DNA of 42,483 nucleotides from an uncultured Christensenellaceae bacterium. Its GTDB lineage: Bacteria; Bacillota; Clostridia; Christensenellales; Borkfalkiaceae. Both the position numbers and the translations under genes were made by a program. Each line of letters begins with the position of its first letter. Position 1 is the stretch's first letter. The stretch spans positions 122,009 through 164,491 of the forward strand of contig CAJUMW010000001.1 in assembly GCA_910587625.1 (NCBI GenBank), in the 5' to 3' direction. Below are positions 25,101 through 32,827 of the stretch, one piece after another. The notes beneath the pieces are model-generated. The model had not been told where the DNA came from. It ran no database searches and saw nothing but the letters and a program-made list of their open reading frames with translations.

Positions 25101-26478
25101 TCACGATGAATATCCCAATGCTCCCGATGAATTTTTCTTGCACCCCAATACCGTTGATACGGTAGAAGGAAAACTGTATTTCGAAGAAGAGGGTAAGTAC
25201 CGTATATTCTTGCGCGGAAGAATGAACTGCGCTGTATATTATTCAATCGACGGCGGAAAAACATACCAGCTCGGTGCGAAAATAAACGATAATTCAACGA
25301 GTGCCGGGTTCAGACCAAACGATTCGAATACATACTTTGATTTAGAGCTTAAAGAACATTCCTTTGTGTACTTTAAAGAAGTACTTATAGTTCAAGCTAC
25401 TCCTAAGACAAGTTTTATCGGCTTGGGATATGCGAAGTGGACGACGCCTATGTTTACGATAACCGAGGACGAGGACGGTAATTTGCACTACTTCGACTAT
25501 CAGGGCAACGAGGTTACTGAGGAGGAGGCAAACAATGCCGAGCCTATTGCTCCCACTTCCGCACAGTACGTCAATGCATATAGGCAAGATTACGAGTTCC
25601 CTTCGAACGCAGGCTTTAAAACAGATTATTTCTATGTAAGGCAATATAATTACTCTTACTCGGATGTAAGGGTTTTCGAAAATGCCCAAACTGGGCTTAA
25701 CTACAATTATCAACCATGGGATAACTCGCCTACATATGCAATAGGTAATTTATTCGATAACGACGACAACACATTTATACATAGCAATAAGACAAATATA
25801 TCCGCGGCAAATCCTTTTATGGTCGAAGCCAAGCTCGACGCGCCTGTAACCGCTAATCGACTGGTGTTCCACGGTTCGGCTGTAAAAGGCACATACGCAA
25901 CTTATTTGCCCAAAACTTTTAAAGTTTGGATAAAAGAGAACGAGGACGACGATTGGACGCTTGTTTCCGACGTAGCCGCTTCGACTTTGGGTAGGTTGCA
26001 GGTAATTGCCGACTTTGATGAATATCATACTTTCAGTTATTATAAGGTAGAAGTGACCGATACTCATTCAACAGGTTACAATAAATATATTTGTCTTAAC
26101 AAGATTGAGCTTTCGTCGGTGTTTGCGTTGACTGGCGGAAAACTTGTCACGTTGGACGATGCTGCATTTAATTATAGCGGAAATTGGAACTGCGTGACGG
26201 CTATGTCAACCTTCGGACACGTTTATGTCGGTGCAAACAACTCGACTCTGTCATTTGAGTTTACGGGCACAAGACTTGCGCTTTTGTCGTCGGTTTTGTA
26301 CGACAGTAATTTCGAAGTGACAATTGACGGTATAAAAGTTAATTCAATCGATTTAAAGGAAGTCGACGGACTAACATTTGTTTCCTATATTTCAAGTTCG
26401 CTTTCAAGCGGCAGCCACAGTGTAGTAATTAAATGTCTTGGTAAAGCTAACTTGGATTCGGTTGTAATTTACGACTGA
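22132..26478 (+). CDS. Membrane-anchored M60-family (enhancin/mucinase-like) zinc metallopeptidase with H1-like N-terminal tail
   Basis: A 1448-residue protein. Residues 28-153 are 21 hexapeptide repeats of the type EKPKAS/EKPKAA. One membrane segment follows (about 194-218), then a large outside region. The M60 domain (about 410-740) has YGVTGVYAPAGEVIKI and the gluzincin site HEYHH (His647, Glu648, His651) with probable third ligand Glu663 in GGEVTNNG. Residues about 1200-1326 look like an F5/8 type C module and the last 110 like another galactose-binding module. M60 enzymes cut O-glycosylated proteins such as mucins. ATG 22132 is chosen over 22105 because AGGAG sits just before it. By the positive-inside rule the repeat tail is cytoplasmic, which is odd. 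Confidence 0.88.
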   Translation: MADKDTKPKSKVKPEEAPSKTTSKASTKPKAAEKPKASTKPKAAEKPKASEKPKASEKPKATEKPKAAEKPKAAEKPKASGKPKASEKPKAAEKPKVTEKPKAAEKPKASEKPKASEKPKASEKPKATEKPKAAEKPKANEKPKASEKPKTSEKNSEEAKNYSRHRREQPESGNGGGIGLVASTVAFVKENKVRVIAIAAATLVFIIALILGIVLGTRSCSGTGDNFGNDSIIIPAPEKGVYIQPGDVKPGQPYDDITVGTEHFFDADEISYFNYGSSNKTNTTVGYFGQQIGTVDRVIPQKTRDEGLGVYPKYGYTLSNVVAGSDWAASARSALINESSYLTATGTWNAGGGNYKWIDKDGYLYSGTTAEPVPALDKFGIHRRLYKHSASAGLYFGDVAEDEPGIIKQVTMRPRAYTRGYGVTGVYAPAGEVIKIQMSEADMNATGGIVIHIGQALYNGKANNIWVQKGQMQRIPHLLNTMTIDKTTATLEDGVYTAYVGSFIGGPIYIRNETVTYTATISGGVAYSHFILGCTSREEFEKNSQSSAPYFDLEVWDNGVLHSGPKTYAQNLSYDDIYKAAVLWDKVATVTTTGSTQGIVFLYDPFVAAGAAVAFPGQGSVNCPAGWMSNSLNYNTIVSSGAWGNFHEYHHNFQGYGVGNGGEVTNNGMTLVSYALFTKISAKRGIAGYGSAGLGGWNSYTSATWALQEVLKIAKGESPGNGKQGLALYATLLHNFGPDAYIKSKVKQQSAHYGQLYSGYLRAWQDITHNDMTYYFKDVLNGIDETVADQWREPSYPTFIPVSSVYQTGRSYTYDGQKKYITTMQPYVIPYGQEFTVDLRKYSAPNGQYEHGSVVIPDGFDYTIKNVSTPENGTIQKVDDYIYNFKPGNLAMSGKIIVTLGITKTDASIRTNTIEDIDLVLEFEQSHETNKAVLTRTTYTYAEGTAYTDAVTAYENNFAGFTGTPYVRDHRNPTQNCNTDIWFYPDTQENHDEYPNAPDEFFLHPNTVDTVEGKLYFEEEGKYRIFLRGRMNCAVYYSIDGGKTYQLGAKINDNSTSAGFRPNDSNTYFDLELKEHSFVYFKEVLIVQATPKTSFIGLGYAKWTTPMFTITEDEDGNLHYFDYQGNEVTEEEANNAEPIAPTSAQYVNAYRQDYEFPSNAGFKTDYFYVRQYNYSYSDVRVFENAQTGLNYNYQPWDNSPTYAIGNLFDNDDNTFIHSNKTNISAANPFMVEAKLDAPVTANRLVFHGSAVKGTYATYLPKTFKVWIKENEDDDWTLVSDVAASTLGRLQVIADFDEYHTFSYYKVEVTDTHSTGYNKYICLNKIELSSVFALTGGKLVTLDDAAFNYSGNWNCVTAMSTFGHVYVGANNSTLSFEFTGTRLALLSSVLYDSNFEVTIDGIKVNSIDLKEVDGLTFVSYISSSLSSGSHSVVIKCLGKANLDSVVIYD
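22213..22590 (+). repeat. 18-bp coding minisatellite, 21 copies
   Basis: Twenty-one units of 18 bp encode K-P-K-A-x-(E/T/G). Most units share AAG/AAA CCC AAG GCA, with changes limited mainly to the fifth codon (AGC, GCG, ACG, AAC). The near-identity suggests expansion by slippage or unequal crossing-over, so copy number may vary between strains. Confidence 0.95.
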
Positions 26479-26505
26479 CATTAAAAATTAATCCTCATTG
26501 CTCTA

Positions 26506-26694
26506 TTGTTTGTAATTCAGCTCTTATACGCTCTGTGCGATAGTATAGAAACGGACTCGGAAAGTACAGCTAAAGAGTTCTATGACAGTATAAAGGCAAG
26601 CTATAAATGCGAGAAAAAGGGCAGAGCGGTAATTGCTTATATATGGACTTTGGGTACACCGAATTTCGAACCTTTCCGTCAGGCTACAAATTGA
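26506..26694 (+). CDS. Small open frame of unknown function, possible gene remnant
   Basis: A 62-codon frame from a TTG, open upstream to 26485. Including that part it reads KLILIALLFVIQLLYALCDS, a hydrophobic stretch, then a charged Cys-containing tail, and it ends 13 bases before a terminator. There is no ATG/GTG start and no Shine-Dalgarno. It may be a small membrane protein with an unusual start or the 3' remainder of a decayed gene. I do not recognise it. Confidence 0.25.
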   Translation: MFVIQLLYALCDSIETDSESTAKEFYDSIKASYKCEKKGRAVIAYIWTLGTPNFEPFRQATN

Positions 26695-26706
26695 CAAAAA
26701 TAAATT

Positions 26707-26740
26707 AAAAGGCGGCTTACTAAACGTAAGCCGCCTTTTA
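26707..26740. terminator. Terminator
   Basis: AAAAGGCGGCTTAC and GTAAGCCGCCTTTT form a 14-bp stem with a five-base loop; it closes the M60 transcription unit. Confidence 0.9.
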
Positions 26741-26764
26741 ATTACCTGAAAACAACTTATTAAA

Positions 26765-26793
26765 TTGACATTTTTGCCCTTAGCGTGTAAAAT
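26765..26793 (+). promoter_or_regulatory. Promoter of the membrane protein gene at 26839
   Basis: TTGACA (26765-26770), 17 bases and TAAAAT (26788-26793), about 45 bases before the start codon. Confidence 0.82.
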
Positions 26794-26838
26794 AAAACAG
26801 ACGAATTTATAAACGAAAAATAATAAGGTTAAGAGAAT

Positions 26839-27648
26839 ATGATAAATAATTTATCTGCGACCGGTTCCCCTGTCGAGATTGTGGCTCAACGTGTATTCAA
26901 TCCGCTCTATATCTATCTCGATATAGTGTTTTTGGTTTTTTTCTGTGGAATGTTGGTTTTTAAGAAAAAATATATGACGGTTATTTTCGCGCTGTGCGGC
27001 GGCGTTTTGTATATGATTGTCGACTACGGTATATTTCATCTTTTAACGCATTCACGGTCAATCGAAGGCGGAGATATGTTTTGGGTTCTTCTTTGGATGA
27101 GTATGAGTTACGGAATTACCAACTTTGCCTGGATTTGGCTTTGGATTTCAAAAGATAAGCGCCTTTTGGAATGGTCGCTGCTAATTTGCGTATGGTGGAT
27201 AGCCGCGCCGCTTATAGTCGCAACCTTCGGCGCGGGTTTGCCACCGATAAAGATACAGCGCACTACAGGCGCATATCACGGCTATATGGCGTTGATACTG
27301 TTTGTCGGGTATGCTTCGGCAATAGTTTATAATCTTATCCAAAAAGAAAAAATTAAGCGGTTTCCGCTTTTATGGCTTCTGATTATAGGTATTTTAGTGC
27401 AGTTCGGTTGGGAGTTTTCGTTGCTTGTAGGCGGAATACGCAGCGCGGAGTTTGCCTCTTTCGGCGATAAAATTATGACGCTTGTAGTAAACTCGTTGCT
27501 CGAAACAAATCTCGGTGCAGTGCCTATCTTCTGCATCTACGTTCTTTTGACAAGCCGCTTTACCGAGGACTTGAAAAAGCGAGAAACAGTAAGCTTTACT
27601 CAGCGTATATCCGAGTTAAATTCAATTAAAATAAGAGAAATAAATTAA
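26839..27648 (+). CDS. Polytopic membrane protein of unknown function
   Basis: A 269-residue protein with about seven hydrophobic segments, for example IYLDIVFLVFFCGMLVF, VIFALCGGVLYMIVDYGIF and LLWLLIIGILVQFGWEFSLL. Trp is frequent (FAWIWLWIS, LLICVWWIAAP). The C-terminal 30 residues are charged and probably cytoplasmic. I do not recognise a family. It is monocistronic, with a promoter before it and a terminator overlapping its stop codon. A role beyond membrane residence cannot be inferred. Confidence 0.75.
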   Translation: MINNLSATGSPVEIVAQRVFNPLYIYLDIVFLVFFCGMLVFKKKYMTVIFALCGGVLYMIVDYGIFHLLTHSRSIEGGDMFWVLLWMSMSYGITNFAWIWLWISKDKRLLEWSLLICVWWIAAPLIVATFGAGLPPIKIQRTTGAYHGYMALILFVGYASAIVYNLIQKEKIKRFPLLWLLIIGILVQFGWEFSLLVGGIRSAEFASFGDKIMTLVVNSLLETNLGAVPIFCIYVLLTSRFTEDLKKRETVSFTQRISELNSIKIREIN

Positions 27649-27680
27649 AGTACAGCCCCGTAATAGGGGCTGTACTTTTT
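27648..27680. terminator. Bidirectional terminator between convergent genes
   Basis: AAGTACAGCCCC and GGGGCTGTACTT pair around GTAATA with a T-run on the plus strand. It ends inside the last codons of the minus-strand gene at 27679. Confidence 0.9.
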
Positions 27681-28533
27681 ACTTCCAAAGTTTATCCGGG
27701 TCGAAACCGAACACCTGCACGAGCTCGACGTGCGGCGAGTTCGCTATATCACGCGGCGTAATCAAAAGTCCGCCGCCGCTGTTCAGGTCAATCCCGAAGT
27801 CGTAAAACGACTTCCAAATCATATGTGCGCACTGCGTTCTGTCGGTTCTGTCGTTGGTCAAAAAAAGCCCCAAAAGCCCGTCGTATGCCACGCCTTTAAA
27901 TGTTTCAAGCGCATAATCGGCAACGTCCGAGCGCGTCTTTGCGTCGACTTTGGGTCTTAAAATCATAAAATTCACACGCGAGGTAAAGCCTCTTATGCTG
28001 CCCTCGAAGGTGGGCTGACCGTAAGCCATAGCCTGCAAAACTGTGCCCGAAGCCGCGTTTGTAACCAACCCCGAGTGCCCTATGCGTACGCCCGAAATAT
28101 GGGTGGAAGAAGTGACGATTATATCACCTTTTTCAAGGTAAATATTTTGCATATGCGACTTGCCTTCAAGCCTGTCCGTGCATACGAACGGCGCAAATTT
28201 GTCGTTTTTCACCTTTCGCTCTTTAAAATAGTCCGTTTGTATGTCAAGTATTCTTTGTTTGCCCGTTGCTCCGCGTTCCAAAGCCCTGTCAACGCCTATC
28301 TTAGTCAAACCCGTCTGTCGGTATAACAGCTGATAGTCGTCGTCGCTTAACGTTTGTTTATCGAGCAGGGCGGAAATTTCGATTTTGTCGTAATCGGGCG
28401 TTATGCAAACAATTTTATCCGCGCAGATAAACGCAATTTCCAGCCCGAGCGCGGTAATCAAAATAACTGCGGCTATCGCGCCTGCGACAATCGCGGCTAA
28501 TATCTTTTTGGATAGTTTTTTTACGCGTTTCAT
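27679..28533 (-). CDS. Membrane-anchored permuted papain-fold hydrolase (YiiX/NlpC-P60-like)
   Basis: A 284-residue protein with an N-terminal membrane helix (about 9-37) and an outside domain. The segment EKGDIIVT...RIGHSGLVTNA with His153 and the later RTQCAHMIWKSF with Cys235 have the order (His first, Cys later) typical of circularly permuted NlpC/P60 proteins of the YiiX/YaeF type. These act on amide or lipid-ester bonds; some clip peptidoglycan. The ATG lies next to the stop of the upstream dipeptidase gene, with GAGGT before it, so the two form one operon and may cooperate in peptide or muropeptide turnover, which is inference. Confidence 0.72.
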   Translation of the reverse strand: MKRVKKLSKKILAAIVAGAIAAVILITALGLEIAFICADKIVCITPDYDKIEISALLDKQTLSDDDYQLLYRQTGLTKIGVDRALERGATGKQRILDIQTDYFKERKVKNDKFAPFVCTDRLEGKSHMQNIYLEKGDIIVTSSTHISGVRIGHSGLVTNAASGTVLQAMAYGQPTFEGSIRGFTSRVNFMILRPKVDAKTRSDVADYALETFKGVAYDGLLGLFLTNDRTDRTQCAHMIWKSFYDFGIDLNSGGGLLITPRDIANSPHVELVQVFGFDPDKLWK

Positions 28534-28534
28534 T

Positions 28535-29770
28535 TTACCTCGTCAATCTTTCGATTGCAAGCTTATAAATTTTGAAGCACTTTTCAATCTTTTCAAAGGT
28601 AATATACTCGTTTGCTTGGTGAATGGTGTTTTCATCTCCGACTTCTTCGGGTCCGAACGCGGCGCCGCATTTAAGCGCCCTTGCATAAGTTCCGCCGCCC
28701 ACGGCAACGGGTTGAACGTCTTTGCCCGTGACATAGTTGTAAACCGAACAAAGCGTCTTTATCAAAAAGCAATTTTTGTCGTTGTAAAGGGGAGCCTGCT
28801 CAGACATAATTTCATATTCGTCCGAAATGCGGCAAAGCACCTCGTCCAAAGTGTGAGTGGAGGGGTATCTGATATCGCAAATGACCGAAATTTTGTCCTT
28901 ATTTCCGCTTATTACGTTGGGTGAAAAAGTCAGATATCCCGTTTCGTCGTGCATATCTTTAAGTCCGTAGCATTTTTCAAACAGCTTCTCGTAAATTTCG
29001 TCAAGCCCCAAGTATTTCAGTATTGGCGCAATCGCGTTTATTCCGTCGTCGGGGCAGGAGCCGTGCGCGGATTTGCCGTGCGCGCAAATTTTTCCACTCT
29101 CGCAGAAAAGACCCGATTCTTCTATTTTTTTGTTATCTGTCGGCGCGTCCGTTTCACAGTAATCGCAAACCATATTTGCGCGTTCTCCGCCCGAAAGGGT
29201 TGAAAAACCGAAATTGCCGTAAAAATTTATTTTGAGGTGCAAAATGCCCTTTTCCGCATAAATTACGGGGAAATCCGCGTCGGGTGAAAACCCCGTTTCA
29301 GGCATATGCGCATGCTTTTCGTAATAATCTATACAGCCCCAACCGTTTTCTTCGTTGCATCCTACAATGAGTTTTATTTTTTTATTTGGCGCAAATCCTT
29401 CGTCCTTAAGCGCTTTTAGCGCGTAAAGCGAAATAACGGCGGGACCCTTGTCGTCCATTGCACCCCTACCCCAAACGCGCTTTAAATTATAGTCTATTTC
29501 TCCGCCGAACGGGTCGTGCGTCCAGCCTTTACCGGCAGGCACCACGTCAAGGTGCGCCAAAATTGCAAACTCTTCTCCGTTGCCGAAGATAACTTCTCCG
29601 GCATACCCGTCGTAATTTTTTGTTTCAAAACCAAAGCTTTTTGCAAGGTTTAAAAAGTAATCCAAAGCTTTTTTTGCGCCTATACCGAACGGTGCGCCCT
29701 GCGAAGGGAGGCTTTGCGAAGAGTCAAACTTTATAATTTCCGATAAATCTTTAATAATGTTGTCAATCAT
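28535..29770 (-). CDS. pepV: M20 family dipeptidase, PepV type
   Basis: A 411-residue cytoplasmic zinc dipeptidase. Metal and catalytic motifs are in order: AHLDVVPAG (His73, Asp75), GAMDDKGP (Asp106), GCNEENG (Glu140, Glu141), FSPDADFPVIYAEKG (Asp164 region) and GGGTYARAL near the C-terminus. PepV-type enzymes cleave dipeptides, including Xaa-His and beta-Ala dipeptides. ATG 29770 is preferred over 29788, which overlaps the -10 box. Nine bases separate the -10 from the ATG and there is no Shine-Dalgarno, suggesting a leaderless or nearly leaderless mRNA. Confidence 0.9.
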   Translation of the reverse strand: MIDNIIKDLSEIIKFDSSQSLPSQGAPFGIGAKKALDYFLNLAKSFGFETKNYDGYAGEVIFGNGEEFAILAHLDVVPAGKGWTHDPFGGEIDYNLKRVWGRGAMDDKGPAVISLYALKALKDEGFAPNKKIKLIVGCNEENGWGCIDYYEKHAHMPETGFSPDADFPVIYAEKGILHLKINFYGNFGFSTLSGGERANMVCDYCETDAPTDNKKIEESGLFCESGKICAHGKSAHGSCPDDGINAIAPILKYLGLDEIYEKLFEKCYGLKDMHDETGYLTFSPNVISGNKDKISVICDIRYPSTHTLDEVLCRISDEYEIMSEQAPLYNDKNCFLIKTLCSVYNYVTGKDVQPVAVGGGTYARALKCGAAFGPEEVGDENTIHQANEYITFEKIEKCFKIYKLAIERLTR

Positions 29771-29779
29771 AGTAAAAAC

Positions 29780-29810
29780 ATTATACACTTTTTTTAAAAT
29801 GTGTTACAAT
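29780..29810. promoter_or_regulatory. Interlocked divergent promoters of pepV and the histidine kinase
   Basis: On the minus strand TTGTAA (29809-29804), 18 bases and TATAAT (29785-29780) lead to pepV. On the plus strand TATACA (29782-29787), 17 bases and TACAAT (29805-29810) could lead to the kinase gene. Each -10 overlaps the other's -35. The minus-strand promoter is the better one; the plus-strand one is tentative. Confidence 0.55.
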
Positions 29811-29854
29811 TATTTTAAGCAAAAAAATAAAATTTTCAGACGGACGCTTGGCAA

Positions 29855-31072
29855 ATGAAGGGGAAATTCAAAATAGATTTGGCTTCGCCTAAGATAATTG
29901 AATATATAAGAACTGTGCTTGTCGCGTTGCTTGTTGTAATTGCGATAGTAATTTGCGCGCAAGCCTATGCCAACGGACTGCGCGAGTTTGCGTTCTATAT
30001 GACAATTGCCTGCTGCGTAGTTTTGTCCGTGCTTGAATTTGTAAACACGTTCGTCATAAAAAAGTTTGTGCCCAAAATGATTTTTTACGGGCTTGATTCC
30101 GCACTTATTTTAACAATTTGCGTGCTTACGGGCAATTCGTTTATGTCGACCATATACTGTATCGTGCTTACGCAATGCTATATGTTCGTTGAAAAATTTA
30201 AGGACAGAACAATTCTGTTTGGCGTAAGCTGTCTCATATTTTCCGCTTCGTTTACCTGCGGATATATAATAAGCACGCCCAATCCTACGGCATTCGACGG
30301 CGTTACGGGCGTACTTTTCGGACTTTTGGCGCTTGGTATCGACTATATCGTGGCAATGTTTTTGTTGAAATTCTATACCACCAATATTGAGCTTTCCTCC
30401 GCGCTTAAAGAGGCGGACGACTCGCGCTCGAGGCTTGAAGAGGCATATGACGAGCTGACTAAAACAAAGGTCTACGAAGAGCGCAACCGTATAGCAAAGG
30501 ACATTCACGACACTGTCGGACACTCGATGACAACGGTTATTATGCAGACCGAGGCGGCAAAATTATTGATAGACAGTAACCCTGTCGAGGCAAAACAGCG
30601 CATTGTTTCGGCAAATATCCAAGCCCGAAACGCGCTTGAACAGATACGGGAAAGCGTTCATCTGCTTGCAGGCAGGGGACAGAGCAAGCCTCTTAGCGAA
30701 GATATAAAGGAAATTCTTGCCCAAACCATGGACGGCACCGACGTTAAAGCTCGGTTTTCTTTGGATGAGGCGCACCCCTCCGAAGAAGCTCACAGATTTA
30801 TAATCAACAGTTTAAAAGAGCTTTTGTCAAACGGCATACGTCATGGCGCGGCAACCGCGTTCTACGTCGAGTTAAAAAACGACGGAGGGGACTTGAAGTT
30901 GCTTGTGTCGGACAACGGCTGCGGAGTAAATGGTGAAATTTGCGAGGGCTTTGGTTTGAGAGGGCTTAGAGAAAAGGCTGAAGCGTTGGGCGGAAGCTTT
31001 AGCGTTTCAAGCGAAGAGAACGAAGGCTTTGAAGCGTGCATAATTCTGCCTATTATAAAGGAGCAAACATGA
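29855..31072 (+). CDS. Sensor histidine kinase, NarL/DesK type
   Basis: A 405-residue kinase. Residues about 15-175 contain five or six membrane helices with no large outside loop, so it may sense a membrane or intramembrane signal. A coiled segment leads to the HisKA_3 dimerisation motif ERNRIAKDIHDTVGHSMTTV, with phospho-acceptor His218. The ATPase domain has ELLSNGIRHG (N box), SDNGCGVNG (G1) and GFGLRGLREKAEALGG (G2). It should phosphorylate the response regulator encoded next, whose start overlaps its stop (ATGA). Confidence 0.92.
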   Translation: MKGKFKIDLASPKIIEYIRTVLVALLVVIAIVICAQAYANGLREFAFYMTIACCVVLSVLEFVNTFVIKKFVPKMIFYGLDSALILTICVLTGNSFMSTIYCIVLTQCYMFVEKFKDRTILFGVSCLIFSASFTCGYIISTPNPTAFDGVTGVLFGLLALGIDYIVAMFLLKFYTTNIELSSALKEADDSRSRLEEAYDELTKTKVYEERNRIAKDIHDTVGHSMTTVIMQTEAAKLLIDSNPVEAKQRIVSANIQARNALEQIRESVHLLAGRGQSKPLSEDIKEILAQTMDGTDVKARFSLDEAHPSEEAHRFIINSLKELLSNGIRHGAATAFYVELKNDGGDLKLLVSDNGCGVNGEICEGFGLRGLREKAEALGGSFSVSSEENEGFEACIILPIIKEQT

Positions 31073-31707
31073 TTAAAGTATTACTTGTCGACGATCAACA
31101 AATATTAGCCGAAGGCATTCGTTCGGTTTTGGAAACGTCAAGCGAAATTCAAGTGGTGGGCATAGCTTCGGACGGGGTTAGCGCGGTAGATAGTTGCGTC
31201 GAATTGAAGCCCGACGTCGTGCTTATGGATATCCGTATGCCCAATATGAACGGCGTGGTTGCCACAAAGCGCATTAAAGAGCTTGACGAGAGAATTAAAA
31301 TAGTAATTTTAACTACGTTTGACGACAGCGACTATATTCTAAGCGCAATAAATAACGGCGCAAGCGGATATCTTTTAAAGGATATAGGCTCAACCGCGCT
31401 TATCGACGCCGTTAAAAACGCCTACGCAGGCGACACAATTTTGCCTGCCAAGATAGCTAAAAAGATAACCGACGCCGCGGCAATGATTTCCACCGACAAG
31501 GAATACAAACTTAAAAAGGCGTTCAACCTTTCCGAGCGCGAGGTCGAAATAGCGCTTATGCTCTACGACGGGTTTACAAACAGACAAATTGCTTCCGCCT
31601 TAAAGCTTTCAGACGGCACCGCGCGCAACTATATTAGCGCAATATATCTCAAACTCGGAGTAGAGGGGCGCAATTCGGCGGTTGAAAAAATTAAAAACTT
31701 GATATAA
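31069..31707 (+). CDS. Response regulator, NarL/LuxR type
   Basis: A 212-residue two-domain regulator. The receiver domain begins IKVLLVDDQQILAEG and has phospho-acceptor Asp54 in VVLMDIRMPN, Thr in LTTFDDSDY and Lys in GYLLKD. The DNA-binding domain is LSEREVEIALMLYDGFTNRQ followed by IASALKLSDGTARNYI. ATG 31069 is chosen over 31036 because AAGGAG lies just before it and the receiver fold starts there. It overlaps the kinase by four bases. Target genes are not evident; the flanking minus-strand genes lack an obvious shared repeat. Confidence 0.93.
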   Translation: MIKVLLVDDQQILAEGIRSVLETSSEIQVVGIASDGVSAVDSCVELKPDVVLMDIRMPNMNGVVATKRIKELDERIKIVILTTFDDSDYILSAINNGASGYLLKDIGSTALIDAVKNAYAGDTILPAKIAKKITDAAAMISTDKEYKLKKAFNLSEREVEIALMLYDGFTNRQIASALKLSDGTARNYISAIYLKLGVEGRNSAVEKIKNLI

Positions 31708-31746
31708 AAAACACGGCAATTCTATTTTGGAATTGCCGTGTTTTTT
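31706..31746. terminator. Bidirectional terminator
   Basis: AAAACACGGCAATTC and GAATTGCCGTGTTTT form a 15-bp stem between the response regulator and the convergent phosphatase gene. Confidence 0.92.
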
Positions 31747-31753
31747 GAGTAGT

Positions 31754-32824
31754 TTATAAATCAAACGCTATTGCGGTAATATCGTCGTTTAAGTCCTTAC
31801 TGAAAGTTTTAAGGTTCTTTTCAAGGTTTTTTATAAAGTCGTCCGCTGTGCGCGAGTATGAAAGCGTTCTCACAACCTTGTCCTCTCCGAACATTTCTCC
31901 TCGCTCGTTTTTGCACTCGGTCACGCCGTCGGTCAAAAGCACCAAAATATCCCCGTGTCTGTACGGTATTGTGTCGTCGAAGTACGAGGGATTGTCAAAC
32001 CAGCCCGAAACGGGAGGGGAGTTGAGCATAATGCGAGTAATTCCGTTGCCCGTCTTTAAAAGCAAAGGCACGTTGTGCCCGGCCATAGAATAGGTAATGT
32101 GCTGTTCCCCTATTCTTACGGCGGCAACCGTTACATAATTTCTTTCGTCTAAGTTAAGCTCGCGGAACTTCGCGCTCAAATTGCTTATTGCAAGCGAGGG
32201 GGAAGCCGCCTTTTTGTCGTAAGCCGCCTTTACGAACGCAGACAGCATACCTGCGGAAATACCCTTGCCGGACACGTCCGCAATTACTCCGCAGGCGTCG
32301 TTATCGACGGTGTAAACGTCGGGTAAATCCCCACCGATTTCGCGGCAGGGTACATACATATACGAGTACTTTTTGCTGCCCGCCCACTTTCCAACGGGTA
32401 AAAGCCGCTGTTGTATGTTTTTGGCGGTTTGCAACTCGCGCGAGATTTCAAGCTCGAACGCGTCGTCGACAGTGCCCATACAAAGTCCGCCGCCGAGAGG
32501 GGTGACGGTAATGGAATATGCTACCTCGTGAACGCTGTCTCCGCTTTTGACCTTTTGAAAAATTCTTCTGCTGACTTCCTTGTTCGACAAAAAAGCGTCC
32601 TCGAACGCGCCCGAAAGCGCGCAGCCGCGGCAACCGTCGGCGTCGCCGCATTTTTTAGCGTTTTCCGCGCACGACGTAATAACCCCGAGCTTGCCCTTTT
32701 GTCCGCCCGAGGGGAAAAGCGTTTTAAACGCGCGGTTGTATAAAACCGTCTTTAAATTTTGGTCGCACACTATGACAGCCGTCTTAACGTTGTCGATAAC
32801 GCGCCGTAAATACTTATCGGTCAT
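31754..32824 (-). CDS. PAS domain plus SpoIIE/RsbU-type PP2C serine phosphatase
   Basis: A 356-residue soluble signalling protein. Residues about 1-120 form a PAS domain (VIDNVKTAVIVCDQNLKTVL). Inside it lies a Cys cluster, C-x6-C-x5-C-x2-C (CAENAKKCGDADGCRGCAL), which could bind a metal or Fe-S centre. The phosphatase domain (about 130-356) shows ELQTAKNIQQRLLP, GGDLPDVY, VIADVSGKGISAGM, TYSMAGHNVPLLL, LLTDGVTE and the closing DDITAIAFDL, including the Asp residues that hold Mn/Mg. Such proteins dephosphorylate anti-anti-sigma factors, but no STAS or anti-sigma gene is here. It begins three bases after the lipid-kinase stop with no Shine-Dalgarno, so it is probably translationally coupled. 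Confidence 0.88.
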   Translation of the reverse strand: MTDKYLRRVIDNVKTAVIVCDQNLKTVLYNRAFKTLFPSGGQKGKLGVITSCAENAKKCGDADGCRGCALSGAFEDAFLSNKEVSRRIFQKVKSGDSVHEVAYSITVTPLGGGLCMGTVDDAFELEISRELQTAKNIQQRLLPVGKWAGSKKYSYMYVPCREIGGDLPDVYTVDNDACGVIADVSGKGISAGMLSAFVKAAYDKKAASPSLAISNLSAKFRELNLDERNYVTVAAVRIGEQHITYSMAGHNVPLLLKTGNGITRIMLNSPPVSGWFDNPSYFDDTIPYRHGDILVLLTDGVTECKNERGEMFGEDKVVRTLSYSRTADDFIKNLEKNLKTFSKDLNDDITAIAFDL

Positions 32825-32827
32825 ATT

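Noticed and set aside
31036..31068. Upstream start of the response regulator
   Set aside because: It would overlap the kinase by 37 bases and lacks a ribosome-binding site; AAGGAG precedes ATG 31069, where the receiver fold starts.
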